A stretch of 64,000 bases of DNA from Euborellia annulipes (lineage: Eukaryota > Arthropoda > Insecta > Dermaptera > Anisolabididae), in assembly GCA_023213315.1 (NCBI GenBank), contig JAKCPI010014133.1, forward strand, positions 16,492 through 80,491. Reading direction: 5' to 3'. Shown in pieces: positions 54,795-64,000 of the stretch. The notes below the pieces were generated by a model, which saw only the letters and a list, made by a program, of their open reading frames with translations, was not told where the DNA came from and did not search any database. Position 1 is the first letter of the stretch; each line of letters begins with the position of its first letter. A program made the translations under genes and the position numbers.

Positions 54795-55232
54795 CACTGT
54801 AAAAAAAAATCTTAATTTTAGTGTGTTTTGGAATACTAAATTTACAAATTTCCCTTGAAAATGATATCTACTATGCATTTATCTACTAAATTTACAAATG
54901 TTTACAACCAAAAAAACATTTTAAAATTACAATTTTCTTCGAAAATTGAGTATGTATTGTAATTTTACAAACATTGTATAGTATTTTTCGTTAAAAATTG
55001 TATTTTTTCTCGAAAGCAGTTTAGGAATTCTAAAATTACCACACATTTACACTCTAATTTTCAAATGTCATTCTAAAATTACAATACATTTTCATTCTAA
55101 TTTTCAAACGGCTTTCGAAAATTACAATACATTTGTAAATGGTTTTTGCAAAGATTTACTAAATTTAGTATGTTTTTGTGTAGGAAATATGCTTCCTAAT
55201 CAATCGTAAAATTACAAATTTTTTTTATAGTG
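54795..55232. mobile_element. TIR element CACTGTAAAAA, TA duplication
   Basis: 438 bp; ends CACTGTAAAAAAAAATC and, reversed, CACTATAAAAAAAATTTG, flanked by TA. Interior repeats AAAATTACAATACATTT-type units several times. Non-coding; mariner-like by duplication only. Confidence 0.6.
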
Positions 55233-55264
55233 TAAGTACACAAGGTATTTTGTTTCAATGATAT

Positions 55265-55850
55265 ATTAATTTAATATTAACACTTTATGCGCATTTCGAC
55301 ACCATATGTGCCATCTTCGGAAGTGGATTAGATACTGAATGGACTAGATTCGCATTATTTTTCAACTGGGGTAGTCAGAGTGGCTTGAAGGGTAGGGGTA
55401 GGAAAAAGAGAAGGGAAACTTTTCCAGGAAAATCGTGTTCGGTTACAAAAGTTATAGACACCTCTATTCAAAAATGTCAAACAAAGGTGTTTGATGTAAA
55501 AACAATTGTTCATTCATCAGATTTTGACCTTTTTTGACTGCTTTGTGGTTTTCCAATGCTTCTAATAAATCCAATTCTGGCCTCATGGATCAATTCAATG
55601 TTGCCTATTTCACAATTATGACCACACTCTATTAAATGTTTGGCAACATTTGAGGTTTCTATTTTATTAAGTCTAAACGCACTAAGGTGTTCTTTAGCCC
55701 TGATTTCTAAATTTCTAGTTGTTTTTCCTATATAGAAGTGGTCGCAATTTTCACAGTTCATTTTATAAATTCCACTTTCTTTAAGATTATCTTTTGTAAT
55801 TAATTTATTATTTTTGATTAGTTTTCCTAAGGTTGAGTTGTTGTAAAATG
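55265..55850 (-). mobile_element. Penelope-like element 3' fragment
   Basis: GIY-YIG coding end followed on the - strand by a 3' UTR that contains CCGAAGATGGCACATATGG ... GTGTCGAAATGCGC, the hammerhead-like motif of this family, and AAGTGTTAATATTAAATTAA, matching 2173-2240. 5' side is cut by an H fragment. Confidence 0.7.
55510..55850 (-). pseudogene. Penelope-like GIY-YIG endonuclease, C-terminal fragment
   Basis: The frame is open from the truncation near 55850 to the stop at 55510 (about 113 codons; the first ATG in frame is at 55761 but the family sequence clearly runs upstream of it). Visible: SGIYKMNC (the GIY strand), CDHFYIGKT (YIG strand), an R-x3-E-R/KEH helix, SNVAKHLIECGH. GIY-YIG is the endonuclease joined to the reverse transcriptase of Penelope-like retroelements; here the RT is absent. 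Not a host gene, judging by its UTR motif and truncation. Confidence 0.75.
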
Positions 55851-55852
55851 CT

Positions 55853-55930
55853 ATTTTTTAGATGCTCTTTAAAAAGTATATCAGTGAAATTTTTCGTGAA
55901 AATTGTTTAAAGTACACTTTACTAATGTAA
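55853..55930 (+). mobile_element. H family, C-variant fragment
   Basis: TTTTTTAGATGCTCTTTAAA, TATATCAGTGAAATTTTTCG as in the C copies. Confidence 0.5.
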
Positions 55931-55989
55931 TACAGTTTTTTTTTTTCAAATTCACTTTCCGGCTCTTTCATCCATAGGCCTAATGTTAA

Positions 55990-56325
55990 TTTCCTATAGG
56001 GATTTGTATGTTAATTTCGATTCAAAAGGGGGTCCCCTTTGGAACTTTTTACGCATTTAAAATTTTTTTTTCCAATTCTTATGAAATTTTGTATTTATTT
56101 ACGATTCTCTATCGCGTATAAAATGTCCAAATATGAGAATAAAATTTTGAAAAATAACCATAGTTTATTTCAAGCAGTCAACATTTAAAATGCAAGTTTG
56201 AAACTAAGGTGCTATCGGAAACTAAATATATCTCGACACAAAAAATCTGGTGTGACCAGCACGGTGCACAACTTTCTCTTACCGAAGGGTAAGGCTGTGT
56301 GCCAGTCACACCAGATTTTTTTATG
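55990..56325 (+). mobile_element. H family, B variant
   Basis: B body (AATTTCGATTCAAAAGGGGG to TGCAAGTTTGAAACTAAGG), then a shortened hairpin at 56246-56318. Confidence 0.7.
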
Positions 56326-56783
56326 TAGTCTATCTATAATTTTCCATAGAACAAAGGGATAGGTAGTTTTGATGAATAGAAATGGGAGGGGGGGGGGGTG
56401 GGGGGTGTTTTGTTTCGATTTTCTCTCATTCTCTCTCACTGCCCTAAAGGTATACGAGAGCGAGGACGAGGGAGGTGGAAAATGGATTGATTGTTGGTAT
56501 TTTGCATTGAGTGGCTTCGCGCCATTAATCATCCATCATACGAACAGAACAATTCATATCCTGATAAACAATCAAACGTGCCAAGGTGTAAATAAATGAA
56601 TGGATGAATATGATGATGATGCTGATGCTGATTGGTTGTTAAAACGCGCATCTTGAAAGATAACTAGTTATCAAATTGCCATTAAATGTCTAGATAGAGT
56701 GCTTTGTCCTAGATTTTTATTAAAGATTGAATTGAAGGCTTGGAGAATTCTGAATAAGGCCAAACTAAATATTGGCATATTTA
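56326..56783. other. unassigned DNA
   Basis: G run at 56385-56405, GATGAT tract near 56610. No gene. Confidence 0.4.
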
Positions 56784-56787
56784 TTAA

Positions 56788-57403
56788 GAGGGTTCAGGAG
56801 CGACGTCTAAACGTACTTTAAAAAAAACTAGACTATTATAAGGAATTTTTCAATGCGGTTTTTTTTTAAATGAATTAAATTCATAAGAGATTATTGGGAC
56901 ATCGAGCTATAATTTGTTTAATGACTTATTAAAAAATTATCGTAATTAATTTTTTTGTTATCAAGCAAATACAAAAAAACAATCTGTCCCAATAATCTTT
57001 AATTTTTTTTAAATTTAAAAATGAATTTATTGTTATTATTAATCACATATTAATTAAGAAATTTTTAAAATAAGCTTAGATGATTTATTTAAAAACCAAC
57101 TGTCAAATTAGTTCAGCATTCTTGCAATAGATGGCAGGCTAGTCTAACAGCCGATAGAGTATTAGCCTATATTTATATATTTTTATGCTTTTATAAAAGA
57201 TACATAATATATAATAACATTTATAAAGTATTTATTGTTAAAAGATCAATGAAAATCAACCAAATGCATTAAATATTATTAGCTACCATTCTGACATCTC
57301 TTGGCAAATTTTTGAATTACTTGATTTTTTGGGGATTCTTCTTATGACCCACAACGCCATCTTATCTGGAAAAACATGCGTAACACCTTCGCTACCGTTC
57401 CAG
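56788..57403 (+). mobile_element. TTAA-MITE, complete, 3' flank TTAG
   Basis: TTAA at 56784-56787, GAGGGTTCAGGAGCGACG start, full body, TTCGCTACCGTTCCAG end followed by TTAG, a one-base change from the duplication. Confidence 0.75.
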
Positions 57404-58143
57404 TTAGGGATAGGCCAGGGGGGAGGGAGAGGGTGTAAGATAGTAACGGGGTTAGTTATTATTTTAATTAATAACTTGTTTTTAATTTTTTCTGTATTAA
57501 CATAAATAGGTGGTTACAAAAAAAAAAACTTTTACGAAATATATTATTTTATAATACCTATTTTACTTGTTAAAAAGTATATATTTAAATTATTATGCAA
57601 AATAACTCTTTTTTTTTTATAAAAAGTTTTTTTTTTTCTTTTTTGTTCATAATTGACTATTATTTTTTTTTTTTTTTGTTCTTGTTCTTCTATTTTTAAA
57701 CAACAGAAATTGCTGATTTCTTATCAAACTAAATTTGCGCTCTTGTTTGGTCATAAATATTAAAATTATTTATTTCGCTTCGTTTATACTATAATTTGTT
57801 GGAATTTTTATGACTTGATAACTCTGATCTTTGATAAGGTACAATTTTTTTTCTTTTTTAGCCAGGACTCTTTGATGAGATTAAAATTTATTATTACGTT
57901 ACGTTGTACTCAGGAAATAAATGGAATTAGAGAATGGATGGATTCATTGTAGTTTATTTATTCTCACAATCCTTTAAATGAATTTAGATCTCACTCGCGT
58001 TATCCGATAATTTGTATATTGGCGGATTATAGAATAGTAAGGGGGGGGGGGTTGGGATTAAGAAGAGCAGGTGTTTAGAAATGCAATGCTCTCTTATTGA
58101 GGCGAGTTCAAGAAAAAATTCAAAAAACTCGAAATGGGGAGGC
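57404..58143. other. unassigned AT-rich DNA
   Basis: T runs, G run at 58041. No gene. Confidence 0.4.
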
Positions 58144-58399
58144 CAGTGGCGTCATTGGAGAGGGGGAGGGTGCATTTGCCTCCCCCCAGGGCTCTGATTT
58201 TTATAAAATTTTATATTATTCTTAATATAATACTTCTAAACACAAAGGGAGAGAAATCTACAAGTATAGAAACTGTATAAAATTAAACAATTAATTCAAT
58301 TTAAAATCTTTTAGCTAAATTTGTGTACCTATTTGTAAGAAAGTTTTAAGAAAAAAAAGTTTGCCCCCCCCCCAAGAAACAGTTGAAATGACGCCACTG
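58144..58399. mobile_element. hAT-like MITE (CAGTGGCGTCATT)
   Basis: 256 bp; ends CAGTGGCGTCATT and AATGACGCCACTG are exact inverted repeats, flanks GGGGAGGC / GAGGAGGC differ at one of 8 bases. Confidence 0.75.
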
Positions 58400-58487
58400 G
58401 AGGAGGCTCAAATATCTGATAATAAATTGATAAATAAATTTAAGATAAATTCATTTCGTATAATTTCTATATTATTTGAAATTCCTA

Positions 58488-58640
58488 TCGGGATCCCCGT
58501 TTATTTGCCCGAGGCGCTTTCGTGCACGAAGACACACATCTCAAACAGAACCGGCACCCCGTGAAGTTGCATTATTTCCTATCTCTAACTCCTCCTCCTA
58601 CTTTCGTCTCTAGTTAGTGAACTAATCCTTATTTCTGGTT
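58488..58640 (+). repeat. R repeat, third copy
   Basis: CCCCGTTTATTTGCCCGAGG to TAGTGAACTAATCCTTATTT, like 39952 and 42650. Confidence 0.6.
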
Positions 58641-59123
58641 CCACCCAGTGGTCCTTTTATCAAACATCTTCTATGCTAGGGAGGATGTTCTAGTTTGAGG
58701 AGGGACTCCCTCAGCACCAACTCCTTTCGAAGAATGCATCAGTGAGAGGGAGCCTTCTTTACGTCCCTTCCACAGGACGGGATATCACATCAACTCCCTC
58801 TCTTCGTAGAGTTGCCTGGGGGCTATTGTGGTGAGATCCTATACGTATAATTTCTAAACCCAAAAATTAATTATATATCAATTTTTATTATTTTTGATTT
58901 GAGAGAATTATTTATTATAATTAATTGGTTTTCATAAGGGGAGATAAGTGATCAGTGAACTTATATAATACTGTATCTAAACACCTGCTCTTTTGGGTAC
59001 ACATCTAACAATTGTAAGAATATTATTGAATTGTGTTATGAAATAATAATCATTTCTTTACGTTAGTCATCATATAGGCCCTACTTTGAATGTGTTCTAA
59101 TACCTGTAATAATTTGTTTACAG
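58641..59123. other. unassigned DNA with a possible small exon
   Basis: A 55-nt segment at about 58778-58832 has an acceptor-like CCCTTCCACAG before it and a donor-like GTGAGATCC after it; its frame is open. Weak on its own. Confidence 0.25.
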
Positions 59124-59219
59124 GCCAGGAGGGTGCCAAGAGACCAGCTCCTACAGTGTGGGCAGAGATGCCGACCCAGTAACGACTCCGTCTCAACGTC
59201 AGTTGACTTCACATCTCTG
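59124..59219 (+). CDS. candidate host internal exon (96 nt)
   Basis: Acceptor TTTGTTTACAG ends at 59123, donor CTCTG/GTGAGT starts at 59220, a branch-like TTCTAATAC lies about 30 bases upstream. 96 nt is a multiple of three and is open in two of the three frames (one reads ARRVPRDQLLQCGQRC at its start); the third frame meets TAA. It is clearly less AT-rich than its surroundings and matches none of the repeats here. It has no recognised domain. It could be a chance splice-signal pair or a UTR exon. Confidence 0.35.
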
Positions 59220-59447
59220 GTGAGTGAATTCTCCAATTTCTTAATTTAAATATACAATGTAGTAGAAGTTAAGTATGCTGGGGCAAATTGTAAAGGTTAT
59301 GGAGAAAATACACCAGTGATTGCTTTCCACATTAAAATAATTTATTTGGCAAACTGCCTATGCAATCCATCCTCAATGCATCAAATTATACATATGAGCA
59401 GCATGTTACAAAAGATGAAAATTTGCTTTGATAAGCCATTCTATAAA
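59220..59447. other. unassigned DNA before the LTR element
   Basis: No supported feature. Confidence 0.4.
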
Positions 59448-59883
59448 TGATGTATATGATATTTATAGATAATGTTTGAGTTGTTCGGTTTCTAGCGTTA
59501 CATTATTTTGGTTACTATTTATTGATATATTTATATTGGTTTGATTTGAATAAACCAACCATGGGCGTGGCCCAGACTAGCCTTGTTAGGGGGCCAACTC
59601 CTTGTTTGAGGAGGCCAACTCCTCGTTAGGGCGAAAGAGGGGGGTTTTGCAATTAATATCATAGAGTATTAATTATTTATTTAAATAAAATGAAAAAATT
59701 AAATTAATGTAGTGAATTGGAGTGTTAAAAAAATTTCCAATGGGAAAAATATATATATATATTTTTTTTTTTTAATTTTAGGACCAGCCGGGGGGAGCAA
59801 CGGCCCCCATACCTCCCCTGGCTACGCCCATGAAACCAACTATATATTTTGTAGAAATATCTTTTCTTATTCTGTACACATCA
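59448..59883 (+). repeat. 5' LTR, carrying a hAT-like insertion
   Basis: TGATGTATATGAT ... CTGTACACATCA, about 155 bp without the 273-bp insertion and its duplication. AATAAA at 59549-59554. Directly after it, ATTGGCGACGAGG is the likely primer-binding region (tRNA not assigned). Confidence 0.85.
59560..59832. mobile_element. hAT-like MITE in the 5' LTR, 8-bp TSD
   Basis: 273 bp; CATGGGCGTGGCCCAG / CTGGCTACGCCCATG ends; exact duplication AAACCAAC at 59552-59559 and 59833-59840. The 3' LTR reads AATAAACCAACTATATA without it: a true empty site. Confidence 0.9.
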
Positions 59884-59943
59884 ATTGGCGACGAGGCAAA
59901 GAACTTGATTAATTTGCAATTATTGACTTCATCATTGTTCATT

Positions 59944-62900
59944 ATGTCTACAATCCATATTATTTTGGAAAAATTTAATATGCAACCATCGTGCTGGGAA
60001 AGCTATATTGAACAAGTAAATTATTATTTTATTGCGAATGGAATTACTGGTTGCGAGAAGAAGAAGGCAATTTTACTTTCTAGTTGTGGCGTCGAATTAT
60101 TGAAATTAATCAAAGATTTAGCGACTCCAAAGAAGTTAGATGAACTATCTTTTGAAGTTATTGTATCTTTATTAACTAAACACTTCAGCCCGAGACCTAA
60201 TAAGTATGTCGAACGTTTTAAATTCCGAAGGCGTTATCAGCTATCTACGGAAAGCGTTATGGAATACGTCACAAATTTGCGAAGAATGTGTGAATTTTGT
60301 GAATTCAAGGATATGGATGAAGAAATTGTCGATCAGTTAATTAATGGATTAACAGATGAAACCATTTCTCAAAGATTGATGTCTGAAAAATCTCTTTCTT
60401 TGGAGAAGGCTACAAGTGTTGCTGTGGCTGCGGAAATTTCTAAAAAGCATTTAAGAAACAGAAATAATGAATCAAGCCAATCTCTTCAGAAGGTAAGTGA
60501 TAATTCTGATTCTTGTGAAATTAATAAATCGAATCTTGTAAATAAATCTAGGAGTGGACCGTGTTTCCGTTGTGGTTTCTTACATGATCCTAGTCATTGC
60601 CGTTTCAAAAGTTTCGTTTGTCATTACTGTAAGAAGGAGGGCCATTTAGAGAAGGTTTGTTTTAAAAAGAAAAATAAATATCAAGAAAGAGAGGTTGCCC
60701 CTCACAAATCGAAAAATAAAATTAATGCTTTTGATGCGGATGCCGTTTCCTCTGATGAGGAAGCATATTTAATTAATACCATTGTATCAGGAGGTCCTCG
60801 TCCTTTTAAGTTATCTCTGGAGATTGAGGGTTATTCTATAATGGCTGAGATTGATTCTGGAGCAAGTGTATCTGTTATTTCTGATAGTATTTTGAGACAA
60901 ATGAAATTTGACTATGAACAATATTTGGAAAGTTGCGATATTTTGTTATCTACGTGGGGCGGGGAGGACAATCTTAATGTTTTAGGTTCTGTCGATGTTT
61001 GTGTTGTTTTTAAGAATAAGGAACATAGGTTGCCTTTAGTTGTTGTAAAAGGAAAAGGGGCTCTGTTGATCGGAAGAAACTGGTTCCAAGCACTTGGACT
61101 AGGAATTAAGTTAAATAGAATTGAAGCTTATAATGAGAAATTATTGTTTAAAGAATTTGAAACAATTTTTGAAAATAAATTGGGTTGTTTTAAAGGGGAT
61201 CCCATTCATTTAGAAATTGATTCAAATATACGTCCAAGATATTTGAGGTCAAGGAAAGTTCCTTATGCTTTAATGGAAGCAGTCGAAATTGAGATAGATA
61301 GACTTCTCAAAGAGGGTGTTTTAACCCCTGTTGTTTTTTCAAGATGGGCTACTCCGGTAGTTCCTGTTGTGAAAAGTGATGGCTCGATTCGTTTATGCGG
61401 TGACTATCGTAGTACTGTGAATCTAGTTTTGTTAAACGATAAATACCCGTTACCTAGTGCGAATACAATTTTTGCTAAATTAGAGGGCGGACAATATTTT
61501 TCGAAATTAGACTTGGCTAATGCGTATACACAGCTGCGTGTAGATGATTTTTCGGCAGAATTGCTCACGATTTCAACACATAGGGGATTGTTTAAGGTTA
61601 ATCGGTTACCGTTTGGAATTACGACGGCGCCTAGCATTTTTCAAAGAATAATCGAATCTATAATAGGTAATATTAAAGGGGTGGCTATCTATTTAGATGA
61701 CATTTTAATTTCAGGAAGGACTATTAACGAGCATTGGGAACGTGTTAAGGAAGTTTTAAGTAAGCTTAAAGAATTGGGATTTATATTAAAAAAAAATAAA
61801 TGTCAATTTCTAGTGAAGGAATTAAATTATTTAGGTTTTAAGATAAGTAACAATGGGTTAAGTCCTATGGATGAAAAGGTTGAAGCTATACGAAAAGCTC
61901 CAGAACCGTCTAATAGGAAACAGTTGGAGGCATTTTTAGGCTTAATCAACTTTTATGAAAGATTTATTCCAAATAAAGCCGATAAACTCGAACCTCTTTA
62001 TAGATTATTAAATAAAAATGTGAAGTGGAACTGGGGTCATGATCAAGCTATTTGTTTCAGAAAGATTAAAAATATTATTTCGTCTAAAGATGTATTGGTG
62101 CATTATTCTTTAAAGTTGCCTATTTGTCTCTCTTGTGATGCTTCGCCCTATGGTATCGGGGCAGTTCTTAGTCATAAATTAGAAAATGGGGAAGAGAGAC
62201 CGATTGCGTTTGCTTCAAGGGTTTTACAGCCATCTGAAAAAAATTATTCTCAGCTTGATAAGGAGGCGCTAGCGATTGTTTTTGGGGTAAAAAAATTTCA
62301 TGATTATCTGGCTTATCGATCTTTTACAATTATTACAGATCATAAACCACTTGTTGGTCTATTTAATCCTGATAAGTCAATTCCAGAAATTATTTCGCCA
62401 CGAATGCTTAGATGGTCCCTAATTTTGGGTTCCTATAAATATAATATGCAGTATAGACACGGGAAAAATAATTCGAATGCTGATGGCCTTAGTCGCTTAC
62501 CTTTACAATATAGTAAGCAAATTCCAAATGATTTTAATGTGTTAGCTTTTGAGACTGTGACGCCTATTTTGAACAGTGATCAAATTGCTCAAGAATCTGC
62601 CAAAGATAAAGTTCTTGAAATTATATATAAGAATTTACAAACTGGGGATTGGAAAACTATTAATCAGTCTATAATACCTTATTTTAGAAGGAAGGATAGT
62701 TTGTCAATTTATAAAAATTGTATTTTATGGGGCGAGAGAGTAGTGATCCCTCAAGTTTTTAGGGAAAGAATTTTAAATATGCTTCACGAATCTCATCCAG
62801 GCATGGTTACTATGAAGGCTCTTGCGAGAAGTCATGTTTGGTGGCCGGGTATCGATAATGATATAGAGGATTTCGTTAAAAAATGTGTTAAATGTTGTTC

Positions 62901-63846
62901 CACTGCTCATAATTCTCCTAAATCGAGTCCAGTCCCTTGGCCTCATTCTACTAAACCTTGGGTGAGGGTGCATGTGGATTTTGCGGGTCCCATTGATGGT
63001 AAAATTTTATTAATTTTAATTGATTCTTATTCGCGTTGGCCTGAAGTAGTTGTAATGAAAAATATGTCAAGTTTATTAACAATACAAGAGCTTAGGAGAA
63101 TCTTTTCTGTACATGGTATTCCCGAAACGCTTGTATCGGATAATGGTAGCACATTCACAAGTTCAGAATTCTCACGATTTTTGAATGAGAATGGCATTAA
63201 ACATTTGCGTTCGGCTCCTTTCCATCCCTCTTCGAATGGTCAAGCGGAGCGATTGGTTCAAACTATTAAACAAAATATTATAAAATTTGGAGAGGGAAAT
63301 TTTGAAGAACAACTTTTAAGATTGTTATTTCGGCTACGTGTGTCTCCGATTGGGGCTTCAAATGTCTCACCTGCGGAATTATTAATGGGTCGCAAACTTA
63401 GAACACGTTTGGATATGTTAAAATCTCAAAAAAATTTTGTACCAAATCCTTCGGTGCAAAATGAATTTAAACTTGGTGATATTATTTGGTACAGAATATA
63501 CAATAAGAGAAACGTTAATTGGCAATTAGGAAAAATTATTGAATGTTCAGGATCAAGAAATTATAAAATTGTGAATATGGATAAAAGAATTGAAGTGCGT
63601 CATCTGGATCAATTGAAAAAAGCTGATCCTTCTTTATGGAAGAATAATGAAGAACCTCAATTCAATTTTCCTTTCGAAAATGATGAAGATGAATCTTCAG
63701 AAGAGAAATGTTCGAATAATGAAGAATTGAATACGAATAATGAAAATGAACAGGCGTCTACGAGTGGAAATGTTGATACTACTATAAGAAGATCGAACAG
63801 GAACCGAAAACCACCGGAGAGGCTAATTTTAGGGGGAAGATATTGA
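59944..63846 (+). CDS. gag-pol polyprotein of gypsy-class element
   Basis: 1300 aa, intact. I start at ATG 59944, 60 bp after the LTR, since the frame upstream runs into the LTR. Gag part with a coiled helical region and two knuckles (from residue 207: CFRCGFLH..., then CHYCKKEGHLEKVC, CX2CX4HX4C). Aspartic protease DSGA at 304-307. Reverse transcriptase with YLDD at 583-586. RNase H with its first aspartate at D732 (CDASPYGIGAVL). Integrase with an H-H-C-C zinc region (H948-H951 area to CVKCC) and catalytic D1012, D1066 and E1102 (35 residues between the last two). The acidic, asparagine-rich C-terminus is followed by TGA, which is also the first three bases of the 3' LTR. No separate gag stop or frameshift and no envelope frame are seen. 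Confidence 0.95.
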   Translation: MSTIHIILEKFNMQPSCWESYIEQVNYYFIANGITGCEKKKAILLSSCGVELLKLIKDLATPKKLDELSFEVIVSLLTKHFSPRPNKYVERFKFRRRYQLSTESVMEYVTNLRRMCEFCEFKDMDEEIVDQLINGLTDETISQRLMSEKSLSLEKATSVAVAAEISKKHLRNRNNESSQSLQKVSDNSDSCEINKSNLVNKSRSGPCFRCGFLHDPSHCRFKSFVCHYCKKEGHLEKVCFKKKNKYQEREVAPHKSKNKINAFDADAVSSDEEAYLINTIVSGGPRPFKLSLEIEGYSIMAEIDSGASVSVISDSILRQMKFDYEQYLESCDILLSTWGGEDNLNVLGSVDVCVVFKNKEHRLPLVVVKGKGALLIGRNWFQALGLGIKLNRIEAYNEKLLFKEFETIFENKLGCFKGDPIHLEIDSNIRPRYLRSRKVPYALMEAVEIEIDRLLKEGVLTPVVFSRWATPVVPVVKSDGSIRLCGDYRSTVNLVLLNDKYPLPSANTIFAKLEGGQYFSKLDLANAYTQLRVDDFSAELLTISTHRGLFKVNRLPFGITTAPSIFQRIIESIIGNIKGVAIYLDDILISGRTINEHWERVKEVLSKLKELGFILKKNKCQFLVKELNYLGFKISNNGLSPMDEKVEAIRKAPEPSNRKQLEAFLGLINFYERFIPNKADKLEPLYRLLNKNVKWNWGHDQAICFRKIKNIISSKDVLVHYSLKLPICLSCDASPYGIGAVLSHKLENGEERPIAFASRVLQPSEKNYSQLDKEALAIVFGVKKFHDYLAYRSFTIITDHKPLVGLFNPDKSIPEIISPRMLRWSLILGSYKYNMQYRHGKNNSNADGLSRLPLQYSKQIPNDFNVLAFETVTPILNSDQIAQESAKDKVLEIIYKNLQTGDWKTINQSIIPYFRRKDSLSIYKNCILWGERVVIPQVFRERILNMLHESHPGMVTMKALARSHVWWPGIDNDIEDFVKKCVKCCSTAHNSPKSSPVPWPHSTKPWVRVHVDFAGPIDGKILLILIDSYSRWPEVVVMKNMSSLLTIQELRRIFSVHGIPETLVSDNGSTFTSSEFSRFLNENGIKHLRSAPFHPSSNGQAERLVQTIKQNIIKFGEGNFEEQLLRLLFRLRVSPIGASNVSPAELLMGRKLRTRLDMLKSQKNFVPNPSVQNEFKLGDIIWYRIYNKRNVNWQLGKIIECSGSRNYKIVNMDKRIEVRHLDQLKKADPSLWKNNEEPQFNFPFENDEDESSEEKCSNNEELNTNNENEQASTSGNVDTTIRRSNRNRKPPERLILGGRY

Positions 63847-64000
63847 TGTATATGATATTTATATATAATGTTTGAGTTGTTCGGTTTCCTAGCGTTACAT
63901 TATTTTGGTTACTATTTATTGTCATATTTATATTTGATTTTGATTTGAATAAACCAACTATATATTTTGTAGAAATATCTTTTCTTATTCTGTACACATC
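63844..64000 (+). repeat. 3' LTR (runs to window end)
   Basis: 157 bp visible, starting TGATGTATATGAT and reaching CTGTACACATC; AATAAA near 63948. Matches the 5' LTR without its insertion; probably only the final base is missing. Confidence 0.9.

Larger units (their letters stand above)
59448..64000 (+). mobile_element. gypsy-class LTR retrotransposon (3' LTR at window edge)
   Basis: 5' LTR, primer-site region, single gag-pol frame, purine tract AGGGGGAAGA, 3' LTR. Order PR-RT-RNase H-integrase is that of the gypsy (Metaviridae) group. The LTRs differ at only a handful of positions over about 155 bp and the frame is open, so the insertion is relatively young. The right target duplication lies beyond the window. 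Confidence 0.9.

Noticed and set aside
58361..58564. A 67-codon frame
   Set aside because: It runs from a hAT-like terminus into the R repeat; chance frame.

Overview
This is a eukaryotic nuclear window, AT-rich, with no operons, no compact host genes, many introns'-worth of non-coding DNA and a very dense load of transposable elements. The mix seen here (I-type LINE with RNase H, gypsy LTR element, Penelope-like GIY-YIG fragment, CR1/Jockey-type LINE tail, piggyBac-, hAT-, PIF/Harbinger-, mariner-, Transib- and Helitron-like non-autonomous elements, tRNA- and 5S-like SINEs) is what is commonly met in arthropod genomes. Arthropod is my inference; I cannot name the species.

Only two elements have long coding capacity. 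A 5.7 kb non-LTR retrotransposon lies at 31210-36916 (+) with an ORF1 zinc-knuckle protein and an EN-RT-RNase H protein that is broken by two homopolymer frameshifts. A gypsy-class LTR retrotransposon lies at 59448-64000 (+) with one intact 1300-codon gag-pol frame; its 3' LTR runs to the window edge. Two more protein fragments are visible: a Penelope-like GIY-YIG C-terminus (55850-55510, -) and a CR1/Jockey-like reverse transcriptase C-terminus (49600-49173, -). No complete host gene was found; one 96-nt exon-like segment (59124-59219, +) with good splice signals is the best host-gene candidate, and a CpG-rich island with a CRE-like site (about 44925-45130) and a possible first exon (24556-24684) are weaker ones.

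The rest is layered mobile DNA. The most abundant family (called H here, about 30 copies and fragments) starts with TACTTTCTCTTACC and ends in an 80-90 bp perfect-looking hairpin TCTGGTGTGAC...GTCACACCAGA; it has B and C variants, and a related 898-bp near-perfect palindrome at 7732-8629. SINE-1 (tRNA-like head, about 12 copies) is the second most frequent. Many insertions can be read as events because they interrupt a known repeat and carry target-site duplications: TTAA for the piggyBac-like MITEs, 8 bp for hAT-like MITEs, TAA for a PIF-like MITE, CGTCG for a Transib-like element, 10-13 bp for SINEs and the LINE.

Layout: 1-12.4 kb H copies, a GC-rich MITE, a Helitron, the long palindrome; 12.8-25 kb TIR elements, SINEs (one head-to-head pair), a second Helitron, a PIF-like MITE; 25-30.8 kb H copies, a mariner-like palindrome, a 150-bp tandem array, an inverted pair of Penelope-like 3' motifs; 31-39 kb a piggyBac-like MITE that received both the LINE and the Transib-like element; 39.5-43 kb a repeat-rich inverted region; 43-54 kb SINEs, H copies, nested hATs; 54-58 kb Penelope and piggyBac MITE remnants; 58-64 kb exon candidate and gypsy element.
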